Of a stretch of 64,000 bases of DNA, positions 36,219 to 47,319 are shown in pieces (positions within the stretch are counted from its first letter, which is position 1; each line of letters starts with the position of its first letter). The stretch is taken from positions 434,001 to 498,000 of the forward strand of contig QYRS01000013.1 of assembly GCA_006503535.1 (NCBI GenBank). Direction: 5' to 3'. The translations under genes and the position numbers were made by a program. The stretch is from Arthrinium phaeospermum. Taxonomy: Eukaryota; Ascomycota; Sordariomycetes; Amphisphaeriales; Apiosporaceae. The notes under the pieces are model-generated. The model searched no databases. It was not told where the DNA came from and worked only from the letters and a program-made list of their open reading frames with translations.

Positions 36219-39037
36219 TCAAATCAGGGTTCGAGGTGCCCAGTTTTCTTCATATAGCTGGCTGATGAAGTAGAAGTCATCCTCGTAATCCTCACGTTGG
36301 CGGACATCGTCCCAGTGCTTCTCTGTTCCACGCATCAGTCTTCATTCGCAGCGGATCGAAGCCCACCGCCCACCGCCCACCACGCAGGGCCCGGCGGAGA
36401 ACCTACCTTGGTCTTTGACGATATTCCTCGTCACGTTGACAAACTTGATCTTCACCGGATCGAGCTGCGCCAACGTTCTCAGATCCTGGTCCTTGCACTC
36501 TGCGGAAAAAGGATACATTCCTGGCTATCGTTAGTGTTGACCAATAGCTTGGGTACCTGCAGACCAAGATTACCTTTGTTGCAGTAGTGGAAGTACGCCA
36601 GAAGGATATTGGCCCCTGTTCGTTATCAAAAGTCAAGAGTCAGCTCTGATGCCGTGGCTCCATCGTAAGGCAAGGCCATGCCAAGATTCTTGTTCACGCA
36701 CCTGTTAAATACTCTCTGACGGTGTTCTCTCGGGCGAAGCGAGCCTGGGGGGTCCGCGTCAGCTACTCGTTCATTTCTGCAGCACCTCCAGCAAATTCAT
36801 CCCCTACTTGCTCCTGGATGACAGATATGCCCAACGTACCTTGATACCATGCTTTCGAGCATAAGCAGCATCATGCTGGCAGAGAAGAGAGACGTTGTGT
36901 AGGAAGATGAAGGTGACCAGGTATGCCGTAAACCAGGTTATGTGGTTGTTGGCCTGGAGGATACCTTGAAGCTCGTCCAGCATCTCCCTCCGCAACTTAT
37001 TCTGGATCTGGTGGATGAGGATGAGCTCGATTTGAGCGCCCATGACGGGAGGCAGTGGGATCTGTCCTCGCAACGGACTGGTCTCGTCCATGATGTCGCG
37101 GTCCATTCCCAGCGTCTCTTGCCCGACGATATATGTGGACTTGGTTGTCATTCGAATTGCCATCCACAGGCGAAGAGCCTTGCGGAGCAGTGTTTTCTGC
37201 TTCTCATCGGTTTCTTCTGCCATGGCGGCCTTCAGTGCTGCGGCGTATGTTCCCCAGATGAGTTTGTGCTTGCTGGAGACGACGCTGCGACAGAAATCCT
37301 TGACACTGCGTGTCAGGTGATCTTCGTATGCGTTCCTGGCCTCCTCGAGGTTGACAATGGCAAAGGCGGGTATCCTCACACTGCGCCTGACTCCGTCGTA
37401 TACCCATGTTCTTTCCAGCGAGTCTCCTTCTTGTGGGACGAACTGGCGCACACGAAGTACCACGGGCTGATGAGTGTATCCCTCAGTGACGCCGACATTT
37501 CTGGTCTCAAAGGAAGCCCAGTTAGAAATGTCATCGGCCACTCCCTCTTGCCAGCGTCTTGTCCATTCGTGCCCTTTGATCTGGCCAGGTTTGAAAAGCC
37601 GCACGTCAGTGATTTTGTAACGCAGGCATGGCAAGCGCGAGACCTTGGCGTTCGATACTTTGGCGCATGTTAGACATGTGCCCTGCTTGTCAACGGGGTT
37701 TGTTTCACACTGCAGTCTTCCATTAGCAAGCCGGGGTCGTGGTACCTAAGACATGTCGAACAGATCTAGCGAGACAATGTGGACTTACACGGATGCGCTG
37801 CATCCTGCAGCGGATGCAAGACCCGATACGTCTCGTCTCAGCCGTCTGCTCCCGAACTTCGTTGTTTTTGAATGGCCCTCTCTTGGACACTGGGGCCTTC
37901 TGGTAAGACGTCATTAGGCTTACGCTGTGCGAGTCGGGACGCGGGAAGCTCTTCTCGTCGACTGGTGAAGACAGGCTGGCGCTGGAGGGATACTGGGACG
38001 CATCACTTTCGTGACGTTCGAATCGCGAAGTAGACGGGTACTGCGCGTCCCCTCTGTCTGGCGCAGTGTTCTCTTCCTGACTAGAAGCCAGCACGGCTGG
38101 GGCTGGGGCTGGGGCTGGGTCTGGCACTGGGAAATCTTCCAGCGACGATTTAACTGGGTATACCATCCCCTCTCTACGCGTGCTGGGTTGAACACTGGTC
38201 GGTTGTGTTGGTTGAAGTGTGGGGTAGTTAGACATCAAGTGTGCAGGATTTGCTTCATCATACGGGTACGCATTCGACTGTCTTGGAGGGATAGACCATG
38301 CTTGGGACGACGATGGGGATTTCTCGCTTAACAAGGGCGGGCTCCTCTCGTCGTCGTGGTACTGGGAATTGGCAGGTATTCCAGAGTAGCCTTCACATTG
38401 CTTTTAGCCTCTGGGACAAGTCACGCAGATAGAGCAGGGAAGGGCATACCTTCGGGCTCACACGTCGAGCACGGAGGACAGACTGAGATGCCGGCAAAGT
38501 AGTGAGCCAGCCGCGAGCCACTGACGCCAAGTGAGAACCCATCACGGCGGGCCGAACCCGGCGGGTTTACGGGAGGCCGATGGTGGGATGTCTCAGATGA
38601 CGAGGACGGCATCTCTTGTGCAGGCATTGGTTGTAAGTCGGTGCTGAGCCGTAACCTTTTCTGTTCTGGATACGATGGTGAAGAGGACGACGTGGTGAAC
38701 CGGGAAGGATTCCTGTTGTCAAGATCCAAGAGCTGGGAAACTGGGCACTGGAGGATGTGGGCGGCTTGGCCGAGTATTTGTAAATCCTGATGGGAGAGGC
38801 TTGCCCGAGGCGACTGAGCGGTAGATGCAGAAGTAAATGCATGAGGGTCCTGGGACACTAGCACCGCAGGGGCGCCCTCATGGCCGCTGTACCGGCGCTT
38901 TCTAGGATTATAACTATTCTATATGCAAATCAATCCACTGTACACACAACATCGGATATGCAATAAGCCGCCTCTCCGCCAAGGGCTGGCCGGGCAAGGA
39001 CCGGAGGGGGGAGGAAAGGGAAAAGGAACCTTACCAT
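36219..39037 (-). CDS. Zn2Cys6 fungal transcription factor
   Basis: Nuclear binuclear zinc-cluster regulator. Proposed exons: 39037-39035 (ATG only), 38897-38450, 38390-37789, 37709-36840, 36744-36702, 36615-36574, 36499-36407, 36322-36219. Introns are 137, 59, 79, 95, 86, 74 and 84 bp, and the sum is exactly 735 codons (734 aa). A disordered Ser/Pro-rich first half includes a Pro-Ala repeat. The cluster lies centrally at residues 342-379: CIRCRMQRIRC, then CLTC and a sixth Cys in SRLPCLRYKITD. The last Cys spacing (12) is wider than usual. An intron falls between the second and third cysteines. The C-terminal half is helical and includes FAYLVTFIFLHNVSLLCQHD-like and LLAYFHYCNKECKDQDL blocks. 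The 5' end is the weak point: the frame needs sequence upstream of 38897 and the ATG followed by GTAAGG at 39037 is the best fit. Target genes are unknown. Confidence 0.85.
38096..38124. repeat. GGGGCT hexanucleotide repeat encoding Pro-Ala
   Basis: Tandem GGCTGG-type units inside the transcription factor coding region, read on the minus strand as alternating Pro and Ala. It lies in the disordered half upstream of the zinc cluster. Confidence 0.75.
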
Positions 39038-39506
39038 TGTATCTGATAATTAAAGGGTGTGTTGGACAAGAAGGGAGACGTAGGGGCCATGCATTGGGGC
39101 GATCCCTCATCGATGTGTGTACCGTACCGGTAGCGTACCGAACGACAATACATGGGAACCGCAGCCAGGGACCAGCACAGCACCGACACCAAAGTCACAA
39201 TAGCAATATACCTATATCCAGGTAGCTCTGGTGTGTGCGCCTCACCCGCCTCGGCGAGAGGGGGTGGGGTCAGCTACCAGAGAAGGCAAAACGAAAAAGA
39301 AAAGAAAAGAAAAGGCACAATGAAATCCGTTGACCGGACTGTGGATTTCGAACCCCCTGTGGTCTCACAACTGCCACTGCTTGCCCGGGCGGGAAGGAAG
39401 GCCAGAAAAGAAAAAAGATAAAAAGTCCCTGGACGGGCGTTTCCGGGGTTAGCGTGGAAAGTAGAGACCAGAATGGTCAATAGGAGGCGCGTATGTAGTG
39501 TCTGGT

Positions 39507-39572
39507 TTGTGTGTGTGTGTGTGTGTGTGCGCGTGTATATGTGAGTGTGTGTGAGAGAGAGAGAGTGTGTGT
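39507..39572. repeat. GT then GA dinucleotide repeat cluster
   Basis: A GT run of about 11 units, an interrupted GT/GC/TA stretch, then GA units and GT again. It lies about 470 bp upstream of the transcription factor start on the minus strand and could influence its promoter. Confidence 0.8.
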
Positions 39573-40556
39573 CTGCCCGTCTGCGCACGTATGGGAAGGA
39601 GGTGTTCGAGCAGAAGGGACTGGTATCGTATGGCGGAGTCTGCAAAAGTGACTGGACTGGAGTGTGGAATGGAGTATGTAGCAATTGAACGGGGCTGAAC
39701 CGCCGACCCGGTGGAGGGACAAAGCAGGAAATGCGGGAGACCAAGCTAGCAGCAGCAGATCCCAAGAGCGTCGCTGTCCAATGTATTGTGTGTATCCCCT
39801 CCGTCACCTCTGTCAGCGGCGCAAAGTGACGCGATCGGGAAGCAAATGGCACGACGGGGCCACTTTCGAGGGGGAGACAAGCAAGACCTCGAGCCAGAGA
39901 CAAGAGACTCGGTGAGGAGTGTTCCTGGGAGAAGGCGGCTCACCGGTGAGAGGGATAATAAGGGAATAATAAGAGAATAGTGCTTGCCTGGGTCAGCTTT
40001 GTGCAACAGGGGAGAGAGGGATAAAGCGCGAGAGTGGGAATAGAAAAAAGGGAGAGAGAGGAAGCATGACAATGCATTGTTGGAACACGGGCCAGTTATC
40101 TGCCCATCATCCAGCGTCCCAAGGCTCCTGGCTGCTTACAGACTAGACTACATCAGGTGCCTTCTCCCCCAGCATCCCAGGCGTACCCAACGGCCCTATA
40201 ATGCGACAGTGCTATCATCCTCCCCAAACATCGTGCTTTTTGCCCATCCCCCCGTTCCATCGCAATCACGAATTGAATCAATCGCAAGAGCAGGAGGCAT
40301 GGGGGAGGCGTGGGAGGTCTGGGCAAGCGAGCAGCCAAGCAGTGTAATATGATGGAAGAGGCCAAAAGAAGAGAGCCGGCAGACTGCAGCTAGCCAAATC
40401 CGTTATACTACAGATATATCTTTTCTCCCCCCCTCGTTGCTTTTCGCTGTGCATACTGGCTGCCTTCGGGCTGAGCGCTTATCACACAATCTTGTCATCT
40501 GACCTTGCGCGAACAAGAAACAGCAAAGGCCCGCCGAACCATGTCGCGCATTATTG

Positions 40557-40580
40557 ACAGGCAGGCAGGCAGGCAGGTAG
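40557..40580. repeat. CAGG tetranucleotide repeat
   Basis: About five units of CAGG passing into TAGG, in intergenic DNA. The same unit recurs near 1350-1369 and 28152-28166. Confidence 0.7.
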
Positions 40581-43500
40581 GTGGTGAGCGAAAAGCAAAC
40601 ACAAGAGGATGGTTTCCAACCACCCCGCCGCACCCACCAAAGGAACTCATTTCCCAGTCCTCCATATAGAGACGACCCAGTAGACGGCCGACGCTTCCAG
40701 GGTCTCCATGGTAAGCGGGGCGGAAACCAACCCCAGTCTCGGTCGCCGCCAACAGCGGGCCACGTGTTATACTACATACTTGCCATGGGTAGGTACCTAG
40801 AAGCCGGTCAGAGGCCATCATGAATGATGGGCTGCATCATGATTACTATCGTCCACCTTGACGTTTCATTCACCCCATCCAACGGCTTGGCACGATCCAG
40901 GCGACAAGTGACATGATGAGGCCCGTGTGGCCGGTCAAACTGCACCGAGCATTTTGTGCCCCAGACAAGGAAACCCACATGGGCGATCTTACCGAATCAC
41001 CTTACGTGAGGAGACCCTTGCTGCGCTGGTTCGTTATTAGCTTCCACCCCCAAGCCTGGTTGACGAATCCAACGAAGCACGATGCAAATTCGATAAGATT
41101 TCCCCCACCAAAGAGGCCACATTCTGAAATGGTTACTACTACTGCGGTAGAAATACTCTTCGTGGACATTGCTTTAGCTCTCGAGTTGTATGTTTTCCAT
41201 CTAGGTATCCTCCATATTTTGGTATTGAGTTAGTTGTCCGTGGCCTGGGTAGGTATGTACATTGTATTGTTTAAGGGGAAAGAAGAAGAAAAAGAACATC
41301 AGTAAGCCCCGGTGCTGGAGTGGGTGCTACTTACCACAATTAAAAATATCCGCAGCGTTGGGCAAACCTGAACCTGCCTTTGGGCTCGCCCGATGGGGCC
41401 GGTCCTGTGGTCAGACGGAGCTGGCAGCCGGACGCACGTGAGAAGCCCAGTCAGAAGATCGAGATTATCCACCGCCCACTGATACGTGCTGAAGGGTTCT
41501 GATCCGTACGGCGTATGATTCGCTATCTTCCCCTTGCTTCCTCGGAGGATGACCCAACCACTCACGCGAGTTAGCCAGATTGCTTCTCCGCTATCGAAAT
41601 CTGCTGTTGTTCATCATTGGTGCCTGGCGGCCGCGCCGGAAATGATTTGTCCATATCTGTTCATCTGCCACTACGTTCACGCAGCATGGCAACGAGAAAG
41701 CATGCAGACAGCTACTGCAGGGCCGTATCATCAACGAACGTCGAGCGCTGCGACCCAAAAGTACCGTGGGCATGCTCTTTGAAAGGGCATGGCCGGTACG
41801 GGGAATTCACCGGTGGTCGATGTCAGATTTGTATGCAAAGTCGAATCTGGGGAGGCCTGATGTGACAGGTCGCCGCCACCGCAGCGACGCAAGCCAGCAT
41901 TGGGGGCTCGGTGAGACTTGATGTATGCGGTGAGCATACACAGATCCTGGTATTGAACCTGGGAGCTCGGGGATCTAGCGTCTGGTATGTTGAATCGTCG
42001 TACAATTAGACTCGGCAAGGTTCGAGACCGCGGACTTGCTAAGTTAAGTCCAGTCCCAGACATGTGTAAGGCTAGAAGCAGCTTGGAACATTCCGGGCAG
42101 CTGCCCCCATTCACCGAATCCACAGTTAGCCCGAGAGCGAGAATGGGGGCCCCACACACGCCGCCTGGTATCAGACAGAACATAAGCATTCATCGATCTT
42201 AATTTTCTTCAGTCTGACCTACATGTGTAATGCAATGGGAATTTCCTCCGCGGCAGATTGCTGACAAGTGGACATCCCCCCCAGACCGGTGCAATGAATA
42301 ACTACCGTTCGGAATCCCGATGTGCACAGTTCAAAGCCCGCCCGCCTTAGCCGGAGATGCCACTGGCCTCTCAACCTGGAACGCTGTCAAAATGGCCAGC
42401 CGTAAGCTAGTGCTTAGAACAGCGGGCTCCGAGGTCCACCGTTGTGCGTTGTGCTGGTGGCCAGGAGACCCGGAATAGAATGACAGAATCATGACGATAA
42501 ACTTACGTACGCCCGACTTGACCGGTTTCGTCAAACCGAGCTGTGAGATGGGGGACAGCATACTTAGCATCACGAGGACAGGAGTTGGAGGTCGGCTAGC
42601 CACAGCATCGAGCCCCGTCCATTCGCGAGAATGGGCGTATCGCTCTCGCCATGTGCCAGCCTGCCTATACGGCGGGAGACTGTCAGATTTTGGCCGCCTC
42701 AGGAAACCGGTGTGGGTGCAGCTCTCAGGGTCACAGGCTACATCTACATGCGGGCACGTATGCGAGAAGAACCTCAAAAGCTGCATGCCTTGCATCATCA
42801 ACCTCAGCGCCCCGGATGGCTGCATCGTCGCAGCCAGAACACTTGACACAGGTGTTCGCGAACCACGTCTGGCAGGAGGTGTTCATCGGGAGCTGACTAA
42901 GGCTGCCAACAGCGGGGAGCAGCAGCCTTAGATACGGCATGTTGGAGGTCTTGAGGAGTCTGCTTCTGTTCAGTCTGTTGCGTCTACGGTTCCTCAAGGG
43001 CTTCGGGTATCTTTGTCCCCCCCAGGAGACCAAATGCATTCCTCCCGTCCCCCGAGCTCGGAACTCGGTAATTGAATCTCCTCAAGCGCACTACACTGTG
43101 CAGCTCGCTTCCACTCCAATAAGGCCGTGGTGTTGATATTGAGGCCCGGGTTCTGTCCGCCCCCCACCTACCGTCATGGATGTGCTCGCTCTATACCTGA
43201 TACTCGCATACGTGTGCTTGGCCTGCTCGCTTTAACCCCCCACACTGGATCTATCGGCCACATCAAGTACGACCTGATACATATGTAAGTACATACACTG
43301 CCTCGCGTCTCCAGGAGCGTTAGTGCATCAACCGCTGTCGAGTGAAGTACGCAGGTTCGGCTGCCAACCTCCTGCCGGGCTTTGGGGAGGCAGCGCTGCG
43401 CATTCCCGTAGTTGCAGCAATCCGCTCCACTCTCACTCACATACCCCCTCAGTTATCGGGCACGTCAACTGACGCATGTACGGCTGGATGTTGGATAGCT

Positions 43501-45600
43501 CGACAGACAAGGTATGGTAGGGCAGCTAGCAACTGAATAAGCCCGCACAGGTTGCTGGACAGGGGTTCACCGCAGTACGCTGGAGTGTTCAATGACGTGG
43601 GAATTACATGGCAACTCGCGGTAGTGCAGGACGTCCCGAACACTTAAGGATGGTCCATAAGTGTTATATGTTTACTGGATCTCTTGGAAGGACGAACCCA
43701 TCAATTCCCTTCTTCTACGTACGGACCGAACTTGAACTGATGATTTCACCAGAGGCGAAAAGGGAGAGGAGAGATGGTCCTTCTCATCCGTTCTCCGCAG
43801 ACTCCGCAGCGTCGTAATGCAATGCCACATCGTCGGGGGATATGGACGGCACTACACGGACACGACACATCGATGATGGGTCCTTGATAGGAGGAAACGG
43901 GGTGCGAGACCATGCGAAAACAATACGATCAATCACGCATCCCAGACGACGGGGATGTCACGGCGTCCTCGCAGTTGAGGCAATCGTGCCCATGTCTAGC
44001 TTGAGAGAAGGCACCCGCTGCCTGGGCCATCAGCAAAAAAGCTTCCCTCGGATTGCCGCGCCGAGACAGAAGCAAACAACATCTTACCTACGATGATCGT
44101 CGACCGATGTAGCCAGAGCACGAAACCAATGGCCCCCTACACGACCTCGTCAAGCTCCATAGGCTGTTCGCTCAGCCAGAGGGACGCAGTCAGCTGGGAG
44201 GCGTTGAAGGGGTAGATGTAGTCATCCACGGATGGCTTGGAGGAGCTGCACTCCACGATGCTACACCACTGGCTTGTTCCGTCGTTTGGCCTTGCCTATA
44301 TGCGCATCAGACGACGAACACACGAGATGCCAGCAAGCAATCAATCAGGCAACGTCAACTTGGTGAAGCTCTGGCCTGGTCGAGCCGAGTGCCTGCCGCT
44401 TACGTACCTGGCCCTACTCGCCAAGTAGGATACGTGCGTAGGCATGCTTGATTTTGTGTATATGGATGTGTGAGGCATGCACTAATGTATGAATGTGTAG
44501 TTACATACATCATCAATGTGATGCTGGGCTGGGCGTGACTTGCTGCATTGATCAATCAGAATCAGGGCACAGGGGAAGCATGGCGGTTCGAGATTATGAT
44601 ATCTACCTACATAATCCACGGAAAGGGCGGAACCCGCTGCGTGGTGTCGGTCGCTTAATGCTGCAGTGCTTTGGGGCGATGGCTGTTCCCCATGCTGTTC
44701 CCGTTCTGTTCACCATTATCTGGGGGGGTGTTTCTTTTTCTTGTCTTTTCTTTTTCCTCCTTTCCATAATTCGTCCAATCAGCCAATCAACCGGTCAGCT
44801 CTCGAAATGCTTTTGTAGCAAACACAGTGGCTTGCATATCGGTGAGAGGAAGGCTCCACCAATGCGCGTGGGTTTCGAAACGGCATACTCTACGCGTCGC
44901 CTTCCGATTTGTCTTGGAAATCAGAGGTTGCCTCCCCGTGTTGCTTGTTTGCTCATGTGCCCGATGTCGTCCTCCCCTTGCTGCTTGCTTCCCCTTGCTC
45001 TTGCCGAAAATGTTCTTTTTCCCCAGGCCCTTCTTTCCGTCGACAACCGACCAAAAAGCGGGGCCTCCACCGGTGAGCAACGAGAAGTGCCATCTTGCCA
45101 TTCACGCCATCGTCGCATCGAGCAAGCAGAAACAGGCATAGCAAGCACGCGCATGCTCCGTACTCGGTTCTTGCCTGCATATCGTACGCCTCGAGCCTTC
45201 TGTGACCAGCCGTCCGCCTGCCAAAATCAGATTGATTGGCATCCTCCGTTACTGCGGCAGACTGCCTGCTTTGCTCTCACATCGCACAGCGGGACGGAAC
45301 TACCTTGGGCTGGGCTGGCTTCGAGTAGCAGCAAGCAGCAGCAGCAGCAAGAAGCAGCAGCAGGTCAATCGCTAGGCACAAGTGGGAATGCTGCTTCCTT
45401 TTTCTGGGGCGTCCCCAAGCGAAAATAATTTCACCCGCAGTTGGGTTGCAGCAGACCGAGGTCAAGGCTCATGATCACGTTGATCCAAAGTACAAACCAC
45501 TTGGCTAACATCATCTGCCTACTTTATCTTGAGTGAGCCTGCCTCTCCAGCGTGACACGAAGTCATATCAGTGCAGTGCATGGGTTATTAGCACTTCGAC

Positions 45601-47319
45601 ATGGATTTGACCCCCAAGGCCATCCAAGAGGTTGTACATCCAACCGCGGCCTTCTCACCGGAGCTTGAGGATGGGGCTCTCGACAGCGGTCATGATCCAG
45701 CTGAGCTTACGTGGGCCAACTCCCTCCTAAACCCGTGCAATCGGATAGATAGTCTCGATTACCCAAAGGATGTCCTCTGGCGAATCGACGGCTGCGCTGG
45801 CCTGGGGACCCAGTATTACGCCATCCCGCTGTTCATCGCTCCGATTCCTCCCATTCGGATGGACGTCTTCATCCCCGAGAGCCAGCCACCTCTGCTCCGC
45901 CATCAGCTTGACCTCAACCTGGCCTTCCATACGAAAGACTCGGAGAGACTGTCACGGCTCGCAATCACAAGGCACATAATCCGAACCTTACACCTGTGGG
46001 TGGCCACAGAGTTCGGGGACGTCGAGACCTTTGCGGATTTCTACCGAAGCACGCCGTTCGGCACCCGCCTGGTATTCGAAAACCTGTCACTGGACATCCG
46101 CCAGATCCATGTCAAGATCGGTCCCAACCACTATCTGGAACGCCAACTGCTGAGCGTGCCGCAGCTGGCGGCGATATGGGGGCAAGACTTTAGGTTCCCG
46201 GACGAAGTCGACTTCTTCGATGTGGACGTGGTCAAGGTCCTCCATGATAGCGTATGCCTCGCTCGTATCCAAGGACAGCTCTACATCTTCAAGGCTCTCA
46301 CAAGCGGTGCCAAGTACCTTTATCACGAACTGAAGATATTGAGTACAACACCGCCACACTCCAATGTGATCCCACGGCCAGTCCACATTGTTAAGAAGAC
46401 CTGCCATTTCGGGGCGAAGAAAGCGATTGCCGGCTTCACCACAGTGTACCAGCCCAAGGGTAGCCTTCGGGATATCTTACCACAGGCCCGCATCCACGAC
46501 CAACTGCATGCTGCCAAACAATTCAAGTGGTCCATACAGCTGACCACGGCCATCAAGCATCTACGAGACACGACTGGCACATACTATCCCGATCTCCGGC
46601 TTGACAATGTTGTTCTTTCGGCGAATGATGATATCATCATGGTGGATTTCGAGCAGCGAGGGGTGTGGTGCGAGTTTGCCGCCCCAGAGGTGAACTCGGT
46701 CGAGTATGTCCGTCTCGTGGCCGTCGAAGAGCGCATCGCGGAAGATGTGCGGGAAAAGTATTTGGACATCTTGAGCGAGTTGGTGCCCAACTACGCACGC
46801 CTCGAGGACGATCAATACACAAACCCCGAGGATGGGTACAATCTCTCATGGGTTTGTCTCAGCCCGATTGAACAGGAAGCTGCGGAGGTCTACATGCTGG
46901 GCAGAGTGCTCTGGTGCATCTTCGAAGGCGTTAGCGGCCCACAGAAAGCCGCCATATGGCAGTCGTACCGGCTAGAGTCCGATTTGGAGTTCCCCGAATA
47001 CCAGCGGACTCCTCCAGAGTTGCGAGACCTGATCGACCGCTGTACTCGGGGCCGGCGGGAAACCCTCAGCCGCATGGTACAGCGACAGGGAAGTATTTTG
47101 GTTCTCCGAAATCAGCCTGTGACGGAACAGACTCATGACGGAGTTCGGGCCGCCGCCCGCGCGTTTTGGGAGGACGAGCTGCAGGTTGCAGAGGACTTCA
47201 TCGCGCTGAGATCCAGAGAGAAGGCGGGCGGTACGTGGAAGGACAACTACTATGACCGTCCTACCGTCCGAGAGGTCTTGGTCGAGCTGGAACGACTTCG
47301 AGAGAAGCTGTGCTGCTGA
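45601..47319 (+). CDS. Kinase-like protein with altered DFG motif
   Basis: Intronless 572-residue protein from the ATG at 45601 (CGACATGGATT context). The first ~200 residues are not recognised. The second part has a protein-kinase fold signature: beta-3 Lys K231 in YIFKAL, the alpha-C Glu E243 in YHELKIL, a hinge-like YQPKGSLRDIL, the catalytic loop YPDLRLDNVV with D331 and N336 but Tyr-Pro replacing His-Arg, the metal motif DFE (349-351) instead of DFG, and APE at 361-363. Key Lys, Glu and Asp residues remain, so residual activity is possible, but it may be a pseudokinase. The tail resumes a C-lobe (EVYMLGRVLWCIFEGV, then LRDLIDRCTRG). Related orphan kinase-like proteins are common in filamentous fungi. 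Substrate and role are unknown. Confidence 0.75.
   Translation: MDLTPKAIQEVVHPTAAFSPELEDGALDSGHDPAELTWANSLLNPCNRIDSLDYPKDVLWRIDGCAGLGTQYYAIPLFIAPIPPIRMDVFIPESQPPLLRHQLDLNLAFHTKDSERLSRLAITRHIIRTLHLWVATEFGDVETFADFYRSTPFGTRLVFENLSLDIRQIHVKIGPNHYLERQLLSVPQLAAIWGQDFRFPDEVDFFDVDVVKVLHDSVCLARIQGQLYIFKALTSGAKYLYHELKILSTTPPHSNVIPRPVHIVKKTCHFGAKKAIAGFTTVYQPKGSLRDILPQARIHDQLHAAKQFKWSIQLTTAIKHLRDTTGTYYPDLRLDNVVLSANDDIIMVDFEQRGVWCEFAAPEVNSVEYVRLVAVEERIAEDVREKYLDILSELVPNYARLEDDQYTNPEDGYNLSWVCLSPIEQEAAEVYMLGRVLWCIFEGVSGPQKAAIWQSYRLESDLEFPEYQRTPPELRDLIDRCTRGRRETLSRMVQRQGSILVLRNQPVTEQTHDGVRAAARAFWEDELQVAEDFIALRSREKAGGTWKDNYYDRPTVREVLVELERLREKLCC

Larger units (their letters stand above)
39038..45600. other. 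Long intergenic region with dinucleotide repeats
   Basis: 6.6-kb divergent spacer, the longest gap in the window. A GT/GA microsatellite cluster occupies 39507-39572, CAGG repeats 40557-40580, and GGTAGGTACC 40788-40801. Open frames, including one of 311 codons at 44493-45428, have no family motif and mixed low-complexity composition. I cannot support a gene here. Confidence 0.45.

Noticed and set aside
39340..39420. tRNA-like B box (minus-strand GGTTCGAAATCC)
   Set aside because: The T stem does not pair properly and no A box or acceptor stem can be built around it.
44493..45428. Open frame of 311 codons in the 39-45.6 kb gap
   Set aside because: No recognisable domain, mixed low-complexity segments including a Gln run, weak codon bias and competing frames on the other strand.
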